A stretch of 64,000 nucleotides of DNA, from positions 29,732 to 93,731 of the forward strand of contig NZ_LYPL01000021.1 of assembly GCF_001662075.1 (NCBI RefSeq), given 5' to 3'. The notes beneath the pieces were generated by a model. That model was given only the letters and a program-made list of their open reading frames with translations, did not search any database and had not been told where the DNA came from. The stretch comes from Rhizobium bangladeshense (GTDB lineage Bacteria; Pseudomonadota; Alphaproteobacteria; Rhizobiales; Rhizobiaceae). The translations under genes were made by a program, and so were the position numbers. This document shows, piece by piece, positions 16,800-25,568 of the stretch (position 1 is the first letter of the stretch; each line of letters begins with the position of its first letter).

Positions 16800-17404
16800 G
16801 CGACAAGGCCGCCGCACCGAGGAGACAGGGGCGCAACAACGGCGCCGTCGTCATGATGTGCCTGAGCTTCGTCTTCGGCATGGGGGCGATGAGCTTTGCC
16901 GCCGTGCCGCTCTACCGCATCTTTTGCCAAGTGACAGGCTATAACGGCACGACCCAGCGCGTCGAGCAGATGTCGAGCGTCGTGCTCGACCGCAAGATGC
17001 GCGTGACCTTCGACGCCAATGTTGCGCCGGGCCTGCAATGGAATTTCAAGCCGGTCGAGCGCGAGGTCAATCCGAAGATCGGCGAAACCATCCAGGTCAA
17101 TTTCGTCGCCGAGAACCGGTCGAACGAGATCCAGCGCGGCCAGGCGGTGTTCAACGTCACGCCGGGCGAGGCGGGCGCCTATTTCAACAAGGTGCAATGT
17201 TTCTGCTTTACGGATACGGACCTGAAGCCGGGCGAAAAGCTGGAAATGCCGGTGGTGTTCTACATCGACCCTGAAATCGTCAAGGCGGTGGAATCCAAGG
17301 ATATCCACACGGTGACGCTGTCATACACGTTCTATCCGAAAGAGGGTCCGAAGCCTGTCGCTTCGAATGAGGGTGGAGCGGTGAAGATTGAAAAGAAACT
17401 TTGA
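16796..17404 (+). CDS. ctaG: Cytochrome c oxidase assembly protein CtaG/Cox11
   Basis: Copper chaperone that delivers Cu to the CuB site of subunit I. The 202-residue protein has one N-terminal membrane anchor (about residues 15-37, VVMMCLSFVFGMGAMSFAAV), then a periplasmic immunoglobulin-like domain with the Cox11 signature FNVTPGEAGAYFNKVQCFCF, in which the CxC of CFCF binds copper. PLYRIFCQVTGYNGT near residue 40 is another hallmark. Translationally coupled to the CoxF-like gene. Confidence 0.96.
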   Translation: MSDKAAAPRRQGRNNGAVVMMCLSFVFGMGAMSFAAVPLYRIFCQVTGYNGTTQRVEQMSSVVLDRKMRVTFDANVAPGLQWNFKPVEREVNPKIGETIQVNFVAENRSNEIQRGQAVFNVTPGEAGAYFNKVQCFCFTDTDLKPGEKLEMPVVFYIDPEIVKAVESKDIHTVTLSYTFYPKEGPKPVASNEGGAVKIEKKL

Positions 17405-17464
17405 TCAAGGCTCGTTTCCGGCTATGCCGGGAGCGAAGTGAGGAAGACATCCGGGGATAGCTAC

Positions 17465-18343
17465 ATGGCCGATGCGCACCAGAAGAATCACGACTACCAC
17501 ATCATCGATCCGAGCCCGTGGCCGATTCTCGCCTCGTTCGGCGCCTTCATCATGGCGATCGGCGGCGTCTGCTACATGCGTTACCTGAACGGCGGCTCCT
17601 TCAAGTTCGCCGGCGCCGAGCTCGCCAATCCCTGGCTCTTCTATATCGGCCTCGTGCTGGTTCTTTACGTCATGTACGGCTGGTGGGCCGATACGGTGAA
17701 GGAAGCTCACGAAGGCGCCCATACTCGCGTCGTCTCGCTGCATCTGCGCTACGGCATGATCATGTTCATCGCTTCCGAAGTGATGTTCTTCGTCGCCTGG
17801 TTCTGGGCCTATTTCGACGCCAGCCTCTATCCGAACGAGGCGATCCAGGCCTCGCGGCTCGCCTATACCGGCGGCGTCTGGCCGCCGAAGGGTATCGAGG
17901 TCCTTGATCCCTGGCACCTGCCGATCTACAACACCGTCATCTTGCTGCTCTCGGGCACGACGGTCACCTGGGCGCACCATGCGCTGCTGCACAACGACCG
18001 CAGGGGCCTGATCCAGGGCCTGACGCTGACCGTGCTGCTCGGCATATTCTTCTCCGCCGTCCAGGCCTACGAATATGCCCACGCGCCCTTCGCCTTCAAG
18101 AATTCCATCTACGGCGCGACCTTCTTCATGGCGACCGGCTTCCATGGTTTCCACGTCCTGGTCGGCACGATCTTCCTGCTGGTCTGCCTGCTGCGGGCGC
18201 TCCGCGGCGACTTCACCCCGAAGCAGCATTTCGGCTTCGAGGCGGCCGCCTGGTACTGGCACTTCGTCGACGTTGTCTGGCTGTTCCTGTTCTTCTGCAT
18301 CTATGTCTGGGGCGGCTGGGGCGCACCCGTCGCAGCCGGCTGA
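17465..18343 (+). CDS. ctaE: Cytochrome c oxidase subunit III
   Basis: Integral membrane subunit that stabilises the oxidase and supports proton uptake. The 292-residue protein starts MADAHQKNHDYHIIDPSPWP and shows the seven-helix pattern with EVMFFVAWFWAYFDASL, GTTVTWAHHALLHNDR, ATGFHGFHVLVGTIFL and the C-terminal AAWYWHFVDVVWLFLF. The in-frame start nine codons earlier lacks family similarity. It closes the first part of the cluster and is followed by a strong terminator. Confidence 0.96.
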   Translation: MADAHQKNHDYHIIDPSPWPILASFGAFIMAIGGVCYMRYLNGGSFKFAGAELANPWLFYIGLVLVLYVMYGWWADTVKEAHEGAHTRVVSLHLRYGMIMFIASEVMFFVAWFWAYFDASLYPNEAIQASRLAYTGGVWPPKGIEVLDPWHLPIYNTVILLLSGTTVTWAHHALLHNDRRGLIQGLTLTVLLGIFFSAVQAYEYAHAPFAFKNSIYGATFFMATGFHGFHVLVGTIFLLVCLLRALRGDFTPKQHFGFEAAAWYWHFVDVVWLFLFFCIYVWGGWGAPVAAG

Positions 18344-18363
18344 TCGGCAAGCGAGCTTCAAAC

Positions 18364-18393
18364 AAAAGGGCGGGCCTCGGGTCCGCCCTTTTT
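18364..18393 (+). terminator. Rho-independent terminator after ctaE
   Basis: Stem AAAAGGGCGG / CCGCCCTTTT (18364-18373 with 18383-18392) around a 9-nt loop, followed by further T. It lies about 20 nt after the ctaE stop and ends the oxidase operon here, so the DUF983-surf1 genes further on need their own promoter. Confidence 0.85.
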
Positions 18394-18457
18394 CGTCTTT
18401 GGCCCCACGCTCCGTCATTGTCGGGCTTGACCCATGGCGCGGTTCCTTGATTTCCCG

Positions 18458-18721
18458 CTACGATTGAGTGAGGATCACCAACGTCTCCGGCAATACTCCG
18501 TCATACTCCATCGCATCCGCCGCTTGCTTGGACTTCATAAATTCCTCCAGGCGGCCCATGTCGGGAACGTCCATGACCAGGCCAACTCGATTGGACGCCT
18601 GTGGATCGACGAACGTACGAATGTTTGTGCAGCCGAGGGGTTCGAAAACCTCTTTGCGGCGTGGTGAATTGAGCCAATGACTGACATCTTTGACGTCGTG
18701 ATAGGCCAATATGGTAGGCAT
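18458..18721 (-). CDS. Conserved hypothetical protein, 87 residues
   Basis: Small soluble protein starting MPTILAYHDVKDVSHWL with no signal peptide, no cysteine cluster and no recognised motif. The pattern of short strands and amphipathic helices (VGLVMDVPDMGRLEEFMKSK) is compatible with a ferredoxin-like alpha/beta barrel of the Dabb/ABM sort, but I cannot name a family. The start is well supported by GAGGAGG about 8 nt upstream. It is the last of three minus-strand genes lying between ctaE and the DUF983 gene. Confidence 0.6.
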   Translation of the reverse strand: MPTILAYHDVKDVSHWLNSPRRKEVFEPLGCTNIRTFVDPQASNRVGLVMDVPDMGRLEEFMKSKQAADAMEYDGVLPETLVILTQS

Positions 18722-18953
18722 AGCATCCTCCTCTCAAAGCCAGATAGAACACTACGCCGCGATGGATCACATTGATATTACCCGGATGGGCGGGGCGCAT
18801 CGTCGTCGGGGGAAACTCCGACAGACGGCGCGAGCGCGCTGAGCCGCCCCAGGTTGAAGGGCGATCGGTCACGCAAGCCATTGAATTGCTGCGGGAGGCA
18901 ATGTGGCCTTGATCGCCAAACGCCTACCGGCGCTGCAACGACGAATCGTCGTC

Positions 18954-19400
18954 CTATCCGCTGCCACGATTGGATGACTGAATATCCTTCTCCATGAGCG
19001 GGCTGCTTTTGCCGGCATCCACCATGACCCAGCCGAGCTTTTCGTAGAAACGGACGGCATCTGGCGCCGCATGGACCTCCAGGCGGCAGAGGCCGTGCTT
19101 GGTCGATAGTCTCTCGACTTCGGACATCAAAATCCGCCCGAGCCCCTGCCTCTGATATTCCGGCATGATGGCGACAAGTCGCACGACGCCGGTCGCGCCA
19201 TTCGACAGATCGAGGCGCACGGTGCCGAGGGCGACGCCGTCTTTCCTCAGCAGGAGCGGGATATGGCTCGCGTCATGCTCATCCGGGTGATTGTCATCGT
19301 AACCGTCGAGGCCGCGCAACTCGAACAATACGTGCCGCCGGATGGCATGATAGGCTTGCCAATCCTCGGCCTCTTTCACCTGCTGAAGCTCAATGGCCAT
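18954..19400 (-). CDS. GNAT-family N-acetyltransferase
   Basis: A 148-residue acetyltransferase. The acetyl-CoA pyrophosphate loop is VAIMPEYQRQGLGRILMSEVE (QRQGLGR), followed by LEVHAAPDAVRFYEKLGW. The chosen start MAIELQQVKEAEDW overlaps the stop of the upstream phosphotransferase gene by one base (TGATG), so the two are translationally coupled. The acetylated substrate is unknown; coupling to a chloramphenicol-phosphotransferase homologue suggests a small-molecule modification pair, which is inference. Confidence 0.82.
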   Translation of the reverse strand: MAIELQQVKEAEDWQAYHAIRRHVLFELRGLDGYDDNHPDEHDASHIPLLLRKDGVALGTVRLDLSNGATGVVRLVAIMPEYQRQGLGRILMSEVERLSTKHGLCRLEVHAAPDAVRFYEKLGWVMVDAGKSSPLMEKDIQSSNRGSG

Positions 19401-20041
19401 CAACGCCCGCCCGCAATCCGTTCGAACGCCGAAGGTTCGGGAATGCCGAGATCGAGCCGCTGGCGGATTGCCTCGGCGCATTCGCGCGCTGTGAGCACCG
19501 ACGTATCAACCTCCATGTCGTAGATGCCCGGCCGGTGCACCTCTTGCTGCCAACGCTCCACGGGCTCCGGCACGGGCGCTTCTTCGCTGGCGCGGAGATA
19601 AAGCGTCTCGCGTCCTTCCTGTGCGAGTTCCCGCCGCTGCATGATCGTCTCGATCGGACAGCGCACGCCGACGAAAAGCACCGAGAAGCCGTCGAGACGC
19701 CGGGCGCAGTCGGCAAGTATGCCGAGCGGGCGCGAATAGCTGTCGTGATGGCCGAGATCGGCGACCACGTTGAGGCCCAGGCCGGCATGGATGGCGATCG
19801 ATTCGTAAAGGGCGGCATAGAGGAACGGGATCAGCTCTTCCAGCTCCGGCCGTTCGCCGCCGGGCCTGAGCCCGATGCCGGGCAGGTAGCGCTTCGGCGT
19901 CATGGCATTGTAGCTGTCGACGCCGAGGTTGATCCACGGCCCCTCGAATTCCTCCTGGATTGCCTGGGCAATGCTGGATTTGCCGCTGCGCGGAGCGCCG
20001 TTCAGGATAATGATCTGTCCGGCATGGCTGTCATGGGTCAT
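19400..20041 (-). CDS. Chloramphenicol phosphotransferase-like P-loop kinase
   Basis: A 213-residue protein with a Walker A loop ILNGAPRSGKSSIAQAIQ at residues 11-28, then WINLGVDSYNAM, LFVGVRCPIETIMQRR and the C-terminal YDMEVDTSVLTARECAEAI. This arrangement matches the Streptomyces chloramphenicol 3'-O-phosphotransferase family. Whether this homologue acts on chloramphenicol or another hydroxyl substrate is unknown. The start MTHDSHAGQIII precedes the first strand directly; longer in-frame starts add residues unlike the family. It heads the accessory minus-strand pair. Confidence 0.75.
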   Translation of the reverse strand: MTHDSHAGQIIILNGAPRSGKSSIAQAIQEEFEGPWINLGVDSYNAMTPKRYLPGIGLRPGGERPELEELIPFLYAALYESIAIHAGLGLNVVADLGHHDSYSRPLGILADCARRLDGFSVLFVGVRCPIETIMQRRELAQEGRETLYLRASEEAPVPEPVERWQQEVHRPGIYDMEVDTSVLTARECAEAIRQRLDLGIPEPSAFERIAGGR

Positions 20042-20159
20042 CAGTTTTCTTCTTCTGTTTGGCGCGAATCGCTGAGGGAGGCCGCGCGGGCATTTCCATT
20101 CGGGATGCGAATACTTTATGGGAGAGTTAAGGCAGCATGGAATTGTCAGAAGGAATGGC

Positions 20160-20540
20160 ATGAACGAGGACAGCGCGCATTTTCCCCCTGTCGACCCGGT
20201 TAAAACGGGCATCAAGGGCTGCTGCCCGCGCTGCGGCCAAGGCAAGCTCTTCGATGGCCTGCTCGGCCTGAAGCCGCGTTGCGCATCCTGCGGTCTCGAT
20301 TACGCCTTCGCCGATTCCGGCGACGGTCCGGCCGTCTTCGTCATCCTTATCGTCGGCTTTATCATCATCGGCATGGTGCTATGGCTGCAGGTGAATTACG
20401 GCCCGCCGATCTGGGTTCATATCCTGCTGTTCGCGCCGCTGACGATCATCCTGTCTCTCATGACGTTGCGCTGGTTCAAGGGCATCCTGATCGCCATGCA
20501 ATACCGCCACAATGCCCGCGAGGGACGCCTGAGTGACTGA
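20160..20540 (+). CDS. DUF983 membrane protein
   Basis: A 126-residue protein with an N-terminal zinc-ribbon-like segment (CCPRCGQGKLFDGLLGLKPRC then CGLDY) and two C-terminal membrane helices (about 65-85 and 92-112). DUF983 proteins are a standard neighbour of SURF1 and subunit III in alphaproteobacteria and are presumed to assist oxidase biogenesis; no biochemical role is established. AAGGA precedes the ATG at good spacing. Its 3' end overlaps the surf1 start by 8 nt. Confidence 0.85.
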   Translation: MNEDSAHFPPVDPVKTGIKGCCPRCGQGKLFDGLLGLKPRCASCGLDYAFADSGDGPAVFVILIVGFIIIGMVLWLQVNYGPPIWVHILLFAPLTIILSLMTLRWFKGILIAMQYRHNAREGRLSD

Positions 20541-21288
20541 AGCAGAGCATGTAATGCCGCGCCGCCGGCTGCCCGTGATAACAGGCATGCTGGTGCTGAT
20601 TGCGCTTGCAATCCTGATTTCGCTCGGCACCTGGCAGCTCGAGCGCCTCCACTGGAAAGAGGGCCTGCTCGCCGATATTGCCACGCGCCAGGCTGCCGCC
20701 CCGGCGCCGCTGTCCGACATCGAGGCGATGGCGGCATCCGGCGGCGATATCGAATACCGCAAGGTCACCGCCACCGGCCGCTACATCAACAACAAGGAGC
20801 GTCACTTCTTCGCCACCTGGCGCGGCCAGACCGGCTTTTACGTCTATACCCCGCTCGAGCTTGCCGACGGGCGCGTCCTCTTCGTCAATCGCGGCTTCGT
20901 TCCCTATGAGAACAAGGAGCCGGAAATGCGCGTGCAGGGCCAGCTGACGGATCAGCAGACCGTCACCGGCCTGGCGCGGGGAAAACTTCCGGGCAAGCCC
21001 TCCTCGCTGGTGCCCGACAATGACGTCGCCAAGAACATCTTCTACTGGAAGGACCTCGACGTCATGGCCGAGAGCGTCGGGCTGGACAAGGCGCGTGTCC
21101 TTCCCTTCTTCGTCGATGCCGATTCCACCCCCAATCCGGCCGGCCTGCCGATCGGCGGCGTCACCCAGGTCGATCTGCCGAACGACCATCTGCAATATGC
21201 CCTGACCTGGTACGGCCTGGCCGCCGTGCTCGTCGTCGTGGTGGCGATCTCCTGGTTCCGCAAGTCAGGGAAGTCGCCTCGGCAATAG
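20533..21288 (+). CDS. surf1: SURF1-family cytochrome oxidase assembly protein
   Basis: Supports heme a insertion into subunit I. The 251-residue protein has the two-helix topology of the family: helix near residues 14-33 (ITGMLVLIALAILISLGTWQ, with GTWQLERLHWKEGL) and a second near 220-242. The periplasmic part contains FVNRGFVP and the C-terminal NDHLQYALTWYGLAAVLV. The start is taken as the GTG overlapping DUF983; an ATG seven codons later (MPRRRLPVI) is also possible. Confidence 0.92.
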   Translation: MTEAEHVMPRRRLPVITGMLVLIALAILISLGTWQLERLHWKEGLLADIATRQAAAPAPLSDIEAMAASGGDIEYRKVTATGRYINNKERHFFATWRGQTGFYVYTPLELADGRVLFVNRGFVPYENKEPEMRVQGQLTDQQTVTGLARGKLPGKPSSLVPDNDVAKNIFYWKDLDVMAESVGLDKARVLPFFVDADSTPNPAGLPIGGVTQVDLPNDHLQYALTWYGLAAVLVVVVAISWFRKSGKSPRQ

Positions 21289-21351
21289 TATCGCTTCAAT
21301 TCTTGGCCATATTGGGCTAGAGGTCCCTTACCCTCTCAATCCGGAACAGAC

Positions 21352-22353
21352 ATGAATATTGCGGCGAAACCTCCCTTGACGATCAGGCTCTGCGGGCCGC
21401 GCGGCTTCTGCGCCGGCGTCGACCGCGCCATCCAGATCGTCGTGCTGGCGCTGAAATCCTATGGCGCGCCGGTCTATGTGCGCCACGAGATCGTCCACAA
21501 CCGTTATGTCGTCGAGGGGCTGGAGGCCAAGGGCGCCGTCTTCGTCGAGGAGCTGGACGAGATCCCGGCCGAGCATCGCGCCCAGCCGGTCGTCTTCTCC
21601 GCCCATGGCGTGCCCAAATCCGTGCCGGAGGATGCGGTAAACCGCAACCTCTTCTATCTCGACGCCACCTGTCCGCTGGTTTCCAAGGTCCACAAGCAGG
21701 CGATGCGCCATAATCGCCTCGGCCGCCACGTCGTCCTGATCGGCCATGCCGGCCACCCCGAGGTGATCGGCACCATGGGCCAGCTGCCGGAGGGATCGGT
21801 CTCGCTGATCGAGACGATCGAGGATGCCGACGCCTATGCGCCCGCCGATCCGGACAATCTAGGCTATGTCACGCAGACGACGCTCTCGGTCGACGACACC
21901 GCCGGCGTCATCGCCCGCCTGCACGAGCGTTTTCCCAATCTGACCGCGCCGGCGGCCGATTCGATCTGTTATGCGACGACCAACCGCCAGGAAGTGGTGA
22001 AGCAGGCGGCCCCCGGCTGCGATCTCTTCATCATCGTCGGGGCGCCGAATTCCTCCAATTCCAAGCGCTTGGTAGAAGTGGCGCTGCGGGCAGGGGCGAA
22101 GAAATCGATCCTCGTACAGCGCGCCGCCGAACTCGACTGGGACGAGATCGGCGCGATCTCGACGCTCGGCCTTTCCGCCGGCGCCTCCGCCCCCGAGGTC
22201 ATCGTCAACGAGATCATCGAGGCGTTCCGCGCCCGCTTCGACGCCCGTGTCGAACTGGCCGAAACGGTGCAGGAAACCGAGAATTTTCTGGTCAACCGCG
22301 AATTGCGCAGCATCGAGCTGACGGCGGCCGACATGGCCTTCGTCAACGGCTAG
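21352..22353 (+). CDS. ispH: 4-hydroxy-3-methylbut-2-enyl diphosphate reductase
   Basis: Last enzyme of the MEP isoprenoid pathway; a [4Fe-4S] enzyme making IPP and DMAPP. The 333-residue protein carries the cluster cysteines in GPRGFCAGVDRAI (about residue 19), LDATCPLVSKVHKQ and DSICYATTNRQEV, plus the conserved histidines in HEIVHN and GHAGHPE, and the APNSSNSKRL loop. Start MNIAAKPPLTIRLC is as usual for rhizobia. It leads an ispH-thrB-rnhA run. Confidence 0.97.
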   Translation: MNIAAKPPLTIRLCGPRGFCAGVDRAIQIVVLALKSYGAPVYVRHEIVHNRYVVEGLEAKGAVFVEELDEIPAEHRAQPVVFSAHGVPKSVPEDAVNRNLFYLDATCPLVSKVHKQAMRHNRLGRHVVLIGHAGHPEVIGTMGQLPEGSVSLIETIEDADAYAPADPDNLGYVTQTTLSVDDTAGVIARLHERFPNLTAPAADSICYATTNRQEVVKQAAPGCDLFIIVGAPNSSNSKRLVEVALRAGAKKSILVQRAAELDWDEIGAISTLGLSAGASAPEVIVNEIIEAFRARFDARVELAETVQETENFLVNRELRSIELTAADMAFVNG

Positions 22354-22406
22354 GCCGTCATCGCGGCCCCGGCCAGCCACCATCCATAAACAAGACGAGA
22401 CCTCAC

Positions 22407-23372
22407 TTGGCAGTCTATACCGATATCGCCGAAGACGATTTGAAATGGTTCCTGACCGAATATGACGCAGGAAGCCTGCTCTCCTACAAGGGCATCGCCG
22501 AAGGTGTGGAAAATTCCAATTTCCTGCTGCACACCTCCAAGGAACCGCTGATCCTGACGCTCTATGAGAAGCGCGTGGAAAAGAGCGACCTGCCGTTCTT
22601 CCTCGGCCTGATGCAGCATCTTGCCGCCCGCGGCCTCTCCTGCCCATTGCCGCTGCCGCGCCGCGACGGCGCGCTGCTCGGCTCGCTCTCCGGCCGCCCG
22701 GCGGCGCTGATTTCCTTCCTCGAAGGCATGTGGCTGCGAAAGCCGGAGGCGAAACATTGCCGCGAGGTCGGCCGGGCGCTCGCCCAAATGCATGTGGCAG
22801 GTGCCGGTTTTGAGCTGAAGCGCCCGAACGCACTGTCGCTCGACGGCTGGCGGACGCTCTGGGAAAAATCCGAGGCGCGCGCCGATGAGGTCGAGCCCGG
22901 CCTGCAGGATGAGATCCGCAGCGAACTCGATTTCCTCGCTGCCGCCTGGCCGAAGGGTTTGCCGGCCGGCGTCATCCACGCCGACCTCTTTCCCGACAAC
23001 GTCTTCTTCCTTGGTGATCAGCTCTCGGGCCTGATCGACTTCTATTTCGCCTGCAACGACCTGCTCGCCTATGACGTTTCAATCTGCCTGAATGCCTGGT
23101 GCTTCGAAAAGGACGGCGCGTACAACATCACCAAGGGCACGGCGATGCTCGAGGGTTACCAGAGCGTGCGTCCTTTGAGCGGCGAAGAGATCGCCGCTTT
23201 GCCGGTGCTGTCGCGTGGGTCCGCGCTGCGGTTCTTCCTGACGCGGCTCTATGATTGGCTGACGACGCCCGAGGGCGCCATGGTCACCAAGAAGGACCCG
23301 CTCGAATATCTGCGCAAGCTGCGCTTCCACCGCCAGATCGGCTCGGCCGCCGAATACGGATTGAGCCTATGA
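22407..23372 (+). CDS. thrB: Homoserine kinase (aminoglycoside-phosphotransferase fold)
   Basis: Phosphorylates homoserine for threonine synthesis. This is the APH-fold ThrB found in alphaproteobacteria and pseudomonads, not the GHMP type. The 321-residue protein starts MAVYTDIAEDDLKWFLTEYD and has the catalytic loop VIHADLFPDNVFF with the downstream metal-binding LIDFYFACND. The start codon is TTG. Its stop overlaps the rnhA start (ATGA). Threonine synthase (thrC) lies about 15 kb away in this window. Confidence 0.94.
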   Translation: MAVYTDIAEDDLKWFLTEYDAGSLLSYKGIAEGVENSNFLLHTSKEPLILTLYEKRVEKSDLPFFLGLMQHLAARGLSCPLPLPRRDGALLGSLSGRPAALISFLEGMWLRKPEAKHCREVGRALAQMHVAGAGFELKRPNALSLDGWRTLWEKSEARADEVEPGLQDEIRSELDFLAAAWPKGLPAGVIHADLFPDNVFFLGDQLSGLIDFYFACNDLLAYDVSICLNAWCFEKDGAYNITKGTAMLEGYQSVRPLSGEEIAALPVLSRGSALRFFLTRLYDWLTTPEGAMVTKKDPLEYLRKLRFHRQIGSAAEYGLSL

Positions 23373-23824
23373 AACACGTCGATATCTTCACCGACGGCGC
23401 ATGCTCCGGCAATCCCGGCCCCGGCGGCTGGGGCGCCGTGCTGCGTTATGGCGACGTCGAAAAGGAGCTTTGCGGCGGCGAGGCGGACACCACCAACAAC
23501 CGCATGGAACTGCTGGCGGCGATCTCCGCCCTGCAGGCGCTGAAGACCCCTTGCGAGGTCGATCTTTATACCGACAGCGCCTATGTCAAGGACGGCATCT
23601 CCAAGTGGATTTTCGGCTGGAAGAAAAACGGCTGGAAGACATCGGACAAGAAGCCGGTGAAGAATGCCGAACTCTGGCAGGCCCTGGAAGAAGCCCGCAA
23701 CCGCCACAAGGTGACGCTCCACTGGGTCAAGGGCCACGCCGGCCATCCCGAGAACGAACGTGCCGATGAGCTTGCGCGCCGCGGCATGGAGCCGTTCAAG
23801 AAGCGCAAGGCGGTTTCGTTTTAA
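23369..23824 (+). CDS. rnhA: Ribonuclease HI
   Basis: Degrades RNA in RNA-DNA hybrids. The 151-residue protein holds the four acidic catalytic residues in IFTDGACSGNPGPGGWG, NNRMELLAAI, LYTDSAYVKDGI and HPENERADELA, with the HWVKGHAG handle. Length and order are standard. Translationally coupled to thrB by an ATGA overlap. Confidence 0.97.
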   Translation: MKHVDIFTDGACSGNPGPGGWGAVLRYGDVEKELCGGEADTTNNRMELLAAISALQALKTPCEVDLYTDSAYVKDGISKWIFGWKKNGWKTSDKKPVKNAELWQALEEARNRHKVTLHWVKGHAGHPENERADELARRGMEPFKKRKAVSF

Positions 23825-24106
23825 GGGTGTGTGGTTTTGCCGCCTCGCACCTATCGCTATCCTAGCGCTCGCGGCATGAATGTGCCGTCGGTCCAACCCA
23901 ATCTCCGTGATGCTCGGGCTTGACCCGAGCATCCACGCCGACACCCACCAGCAGGGGCGTGGATCCTCGGCTCAAGGCCGAGGATGACGGAATGTGTGGT
24001 GACGTCCCAGCCAATTCGCCCCCGAAGACCAACAATGGGCGGAGGCGGATCCCCGCTTGCTCATCCTAATGACGAGCACGGAAGTGGGTCGGACAGGCTT
24101 TGCATC
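23825..24106. repeat. Intergenic palindromic repeat after rnhA
   Basis: The core at 23903-23991 starts CTCCGTGATGCTCGGGCTTGA, includes the arms GCTCGGG/CCCGAGC and CCTCGGC/GCCGAGG, and ends GAGGATGACGGA. It is the same two-palindrome mosaic seen elsewhere in the window. It sits between the convergent ends of rnhA and the metallopeptidase gene. No gene or T-rich terminator is seen in the remainder. Confidence 0.7.
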
Positions 24107-25183
24107 TCACTGCCGCGGCGCCACCGCCGCTCCCTGGATCAGCCGATGCAGATATTCGAGCTTGGCCACAACGGGCGAAGAGAGCACGAACGGGTAGGAG
24201 TCCGGCTGGCCCATGCTGCGCTGGATGGCGTTGATCGCCAGGCTGAGGGGCACCCAGGCGCTGACCAGCTGCTCGGCGTTTTTTGCCCGATAGGGGATGA
24301 AATCGACCTCGCCTGCTATTTCTTCATGTCCGCGCGGATCGATGGCGATGCCGAAGGCGCGGGCGGTTTCCAGCGTATCGACGATATGGAGGTAATGTGC
24401 GAAGCATTCGGCGAAATCCTCCCAGGGATGTGACGAAGCATAGGCGCTGATGAAATTATCCTGCCATCCCAGGGGCGGGCCGGCGGCATAGTGTTTCTGG
24501 AGGGCCACTAGATAATCCTGCCGCTCGTCACCGAAGACGGTGCGGAAATTGTCGAGGTCGTTCTGGTCGCGCACCAGCTTGTTCCAGATGAAATGGCCGG
24601 CCTCGTGGCGGAAATGGCCGAGCAGCGTGCGATAGGGTTCGTTCATCGAGCTGCGCGCCTGTTCGCGCGTCGCATCGTCGGCTTCCGCCGCGCGGATGGT
24701 GATCAGGCCTTCCTCATGGCCGGTCATGGCAGGCACGACATTGCCGTTGCCCTGCAGCGAATCCTCGAGGAAATCGAAGACGAGCCCGCCCTGCGGATCT
24801 TCCGCACGGTCGGGATGCGGCAGCTTCCAGCGCAACAGCGAATAGAAAAGATGGCGCTGCGCCTGACCGATGCGCCGCCAGCGGCCGATGCCGTCCTCAG
24901 TATCGGTGTTGGGCACCAGCCGGTTATGGCGGCAGGCGGCGCAGAACTCGCTGTCGCTGTCGCCCTCCACCAGCCAGTTGCAGATGTCGAGCCCGGCATT
25001 GGCGCAGAAGCGCACCTGCCGCTCGGGATTGGACACGAGCTGCCAGACCGTCTCGTCGCGCGGCTCCAGCGCATGCATGGCGAGATCGCCGGGCAGGAAA
25101 CCCAGGCGATGATTGCAGCGCACGCAGTGGCGGTTGTCGAAATGGACGACTTGATCGCAATTGTCGCAGGCGAAAAGCTTCAT
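24107..25183 (-). CDS. Zinc-ribbon metallopeptidase-like protein
   Basis: A 358-residue protein of the family annotated as putative zinc-binding metallopeptidase. The N-terminus holds two Cys-rich pairs typical of zinc ribbons (CDNC and CVRC within residues 5-27; C..C and CAAC around 75-105). The catalytic-looking HExxH is in LGHFRHEAGHFIW at about residues 220-232, with a further WEDFAECFAHYLH helix that could supply the third ligand. No signal peptide, so cytoplasmic. Start MKLFACDNCDQ is chosen because it begins with the zinc ribbon. Substrate unknown. Confidence 0.78.
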   Translation of the reverse strand: MKLFACDNCDQVVHFDNRHCVRCNHRLGFLPGDLAMHALEPRDETVWQLVSNPERQVRFCANAGLDICNWLVEGDSDSEFCAACRHNRLVPNTDTEDGIGRWRRIGQAQRHLFYSLLRWKLPHPDRAEDPQGGLVFDFLEDSLQGNGNVVPAMTGHEEGLITIRAAEADDATREQARSSMNEPYRTLLGHFRHEAGHFIWNKLVRDQNDLDNFRTVFGDERQDYLVALQKHYAAGPPLGWQDNFISAYASSHPWEDFAECFAHYLHIVDTLETARAFGIAIDPRGHEEIAGEVDFIPYRAKNAEQLVSAWVPLSLAINAIQRSMGQPDSYPFVLSSPVVAKLEYLHRLIQGAAVAPRQ

Positions 25184-25271
25184 CGTATTGATCTCAGCAA
25201 AGCAGGGCGGATGAAAAATGCCCGCCGCGCGAAGCGCAGCAGGCATGGTTCATCAAGGATGCGCTTGTGGT

Positions 25272-25463
25272 TCAGAGCCGGTCGACGGCGCCCTTGAGCT
25301 TGTCCTTGACCTTGCCGGTTGCGACCTGTCCCTTGCCTTTGGCCTCCTGGACGGCGCCCTTGGCCTGCATGTCGCGATTGCCGGTGGCCTTGCCGACGGC
25401 CTGTTTCGTCTTGCCGGCAATTTCGTTGGTCTTGCCTGAAATCTTGTCGCTGGTGCTACCCAT
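25272..25463 (-). CDS. CsbD-family stress-response protein
   Basis: A 63-residue, Lys/Gly/Ala-rich, highly charged protein (MGSTSDKISGKTNEIAGKTK at the start, repeated GK-x-K-x-x-VG-K motifs). This is the CsbD pattern; the family is induced by general stress in Bacillus and E. coli (YjbJ) and has no known biochemical role. AAGGAGA precedes the start. Confidence 0.85.
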   Translation of the reverse strand: MGSTSDKISGKTNEIAGKTKQAVGKATGNRDMQAKGAVQEAKGKGQVATGKVKDKLKGAVDRL

Positions 25464-25568
25464 AGGTGATGTCTCCTTGGTCGGCGTCGGACCTCTCGTC
25501 CGCGCCGGAAGGAAACGTCACTTGCGGCTATTCGTTCCAGCGCGCGTCAAGCCCGCCGCCGCCTGATG

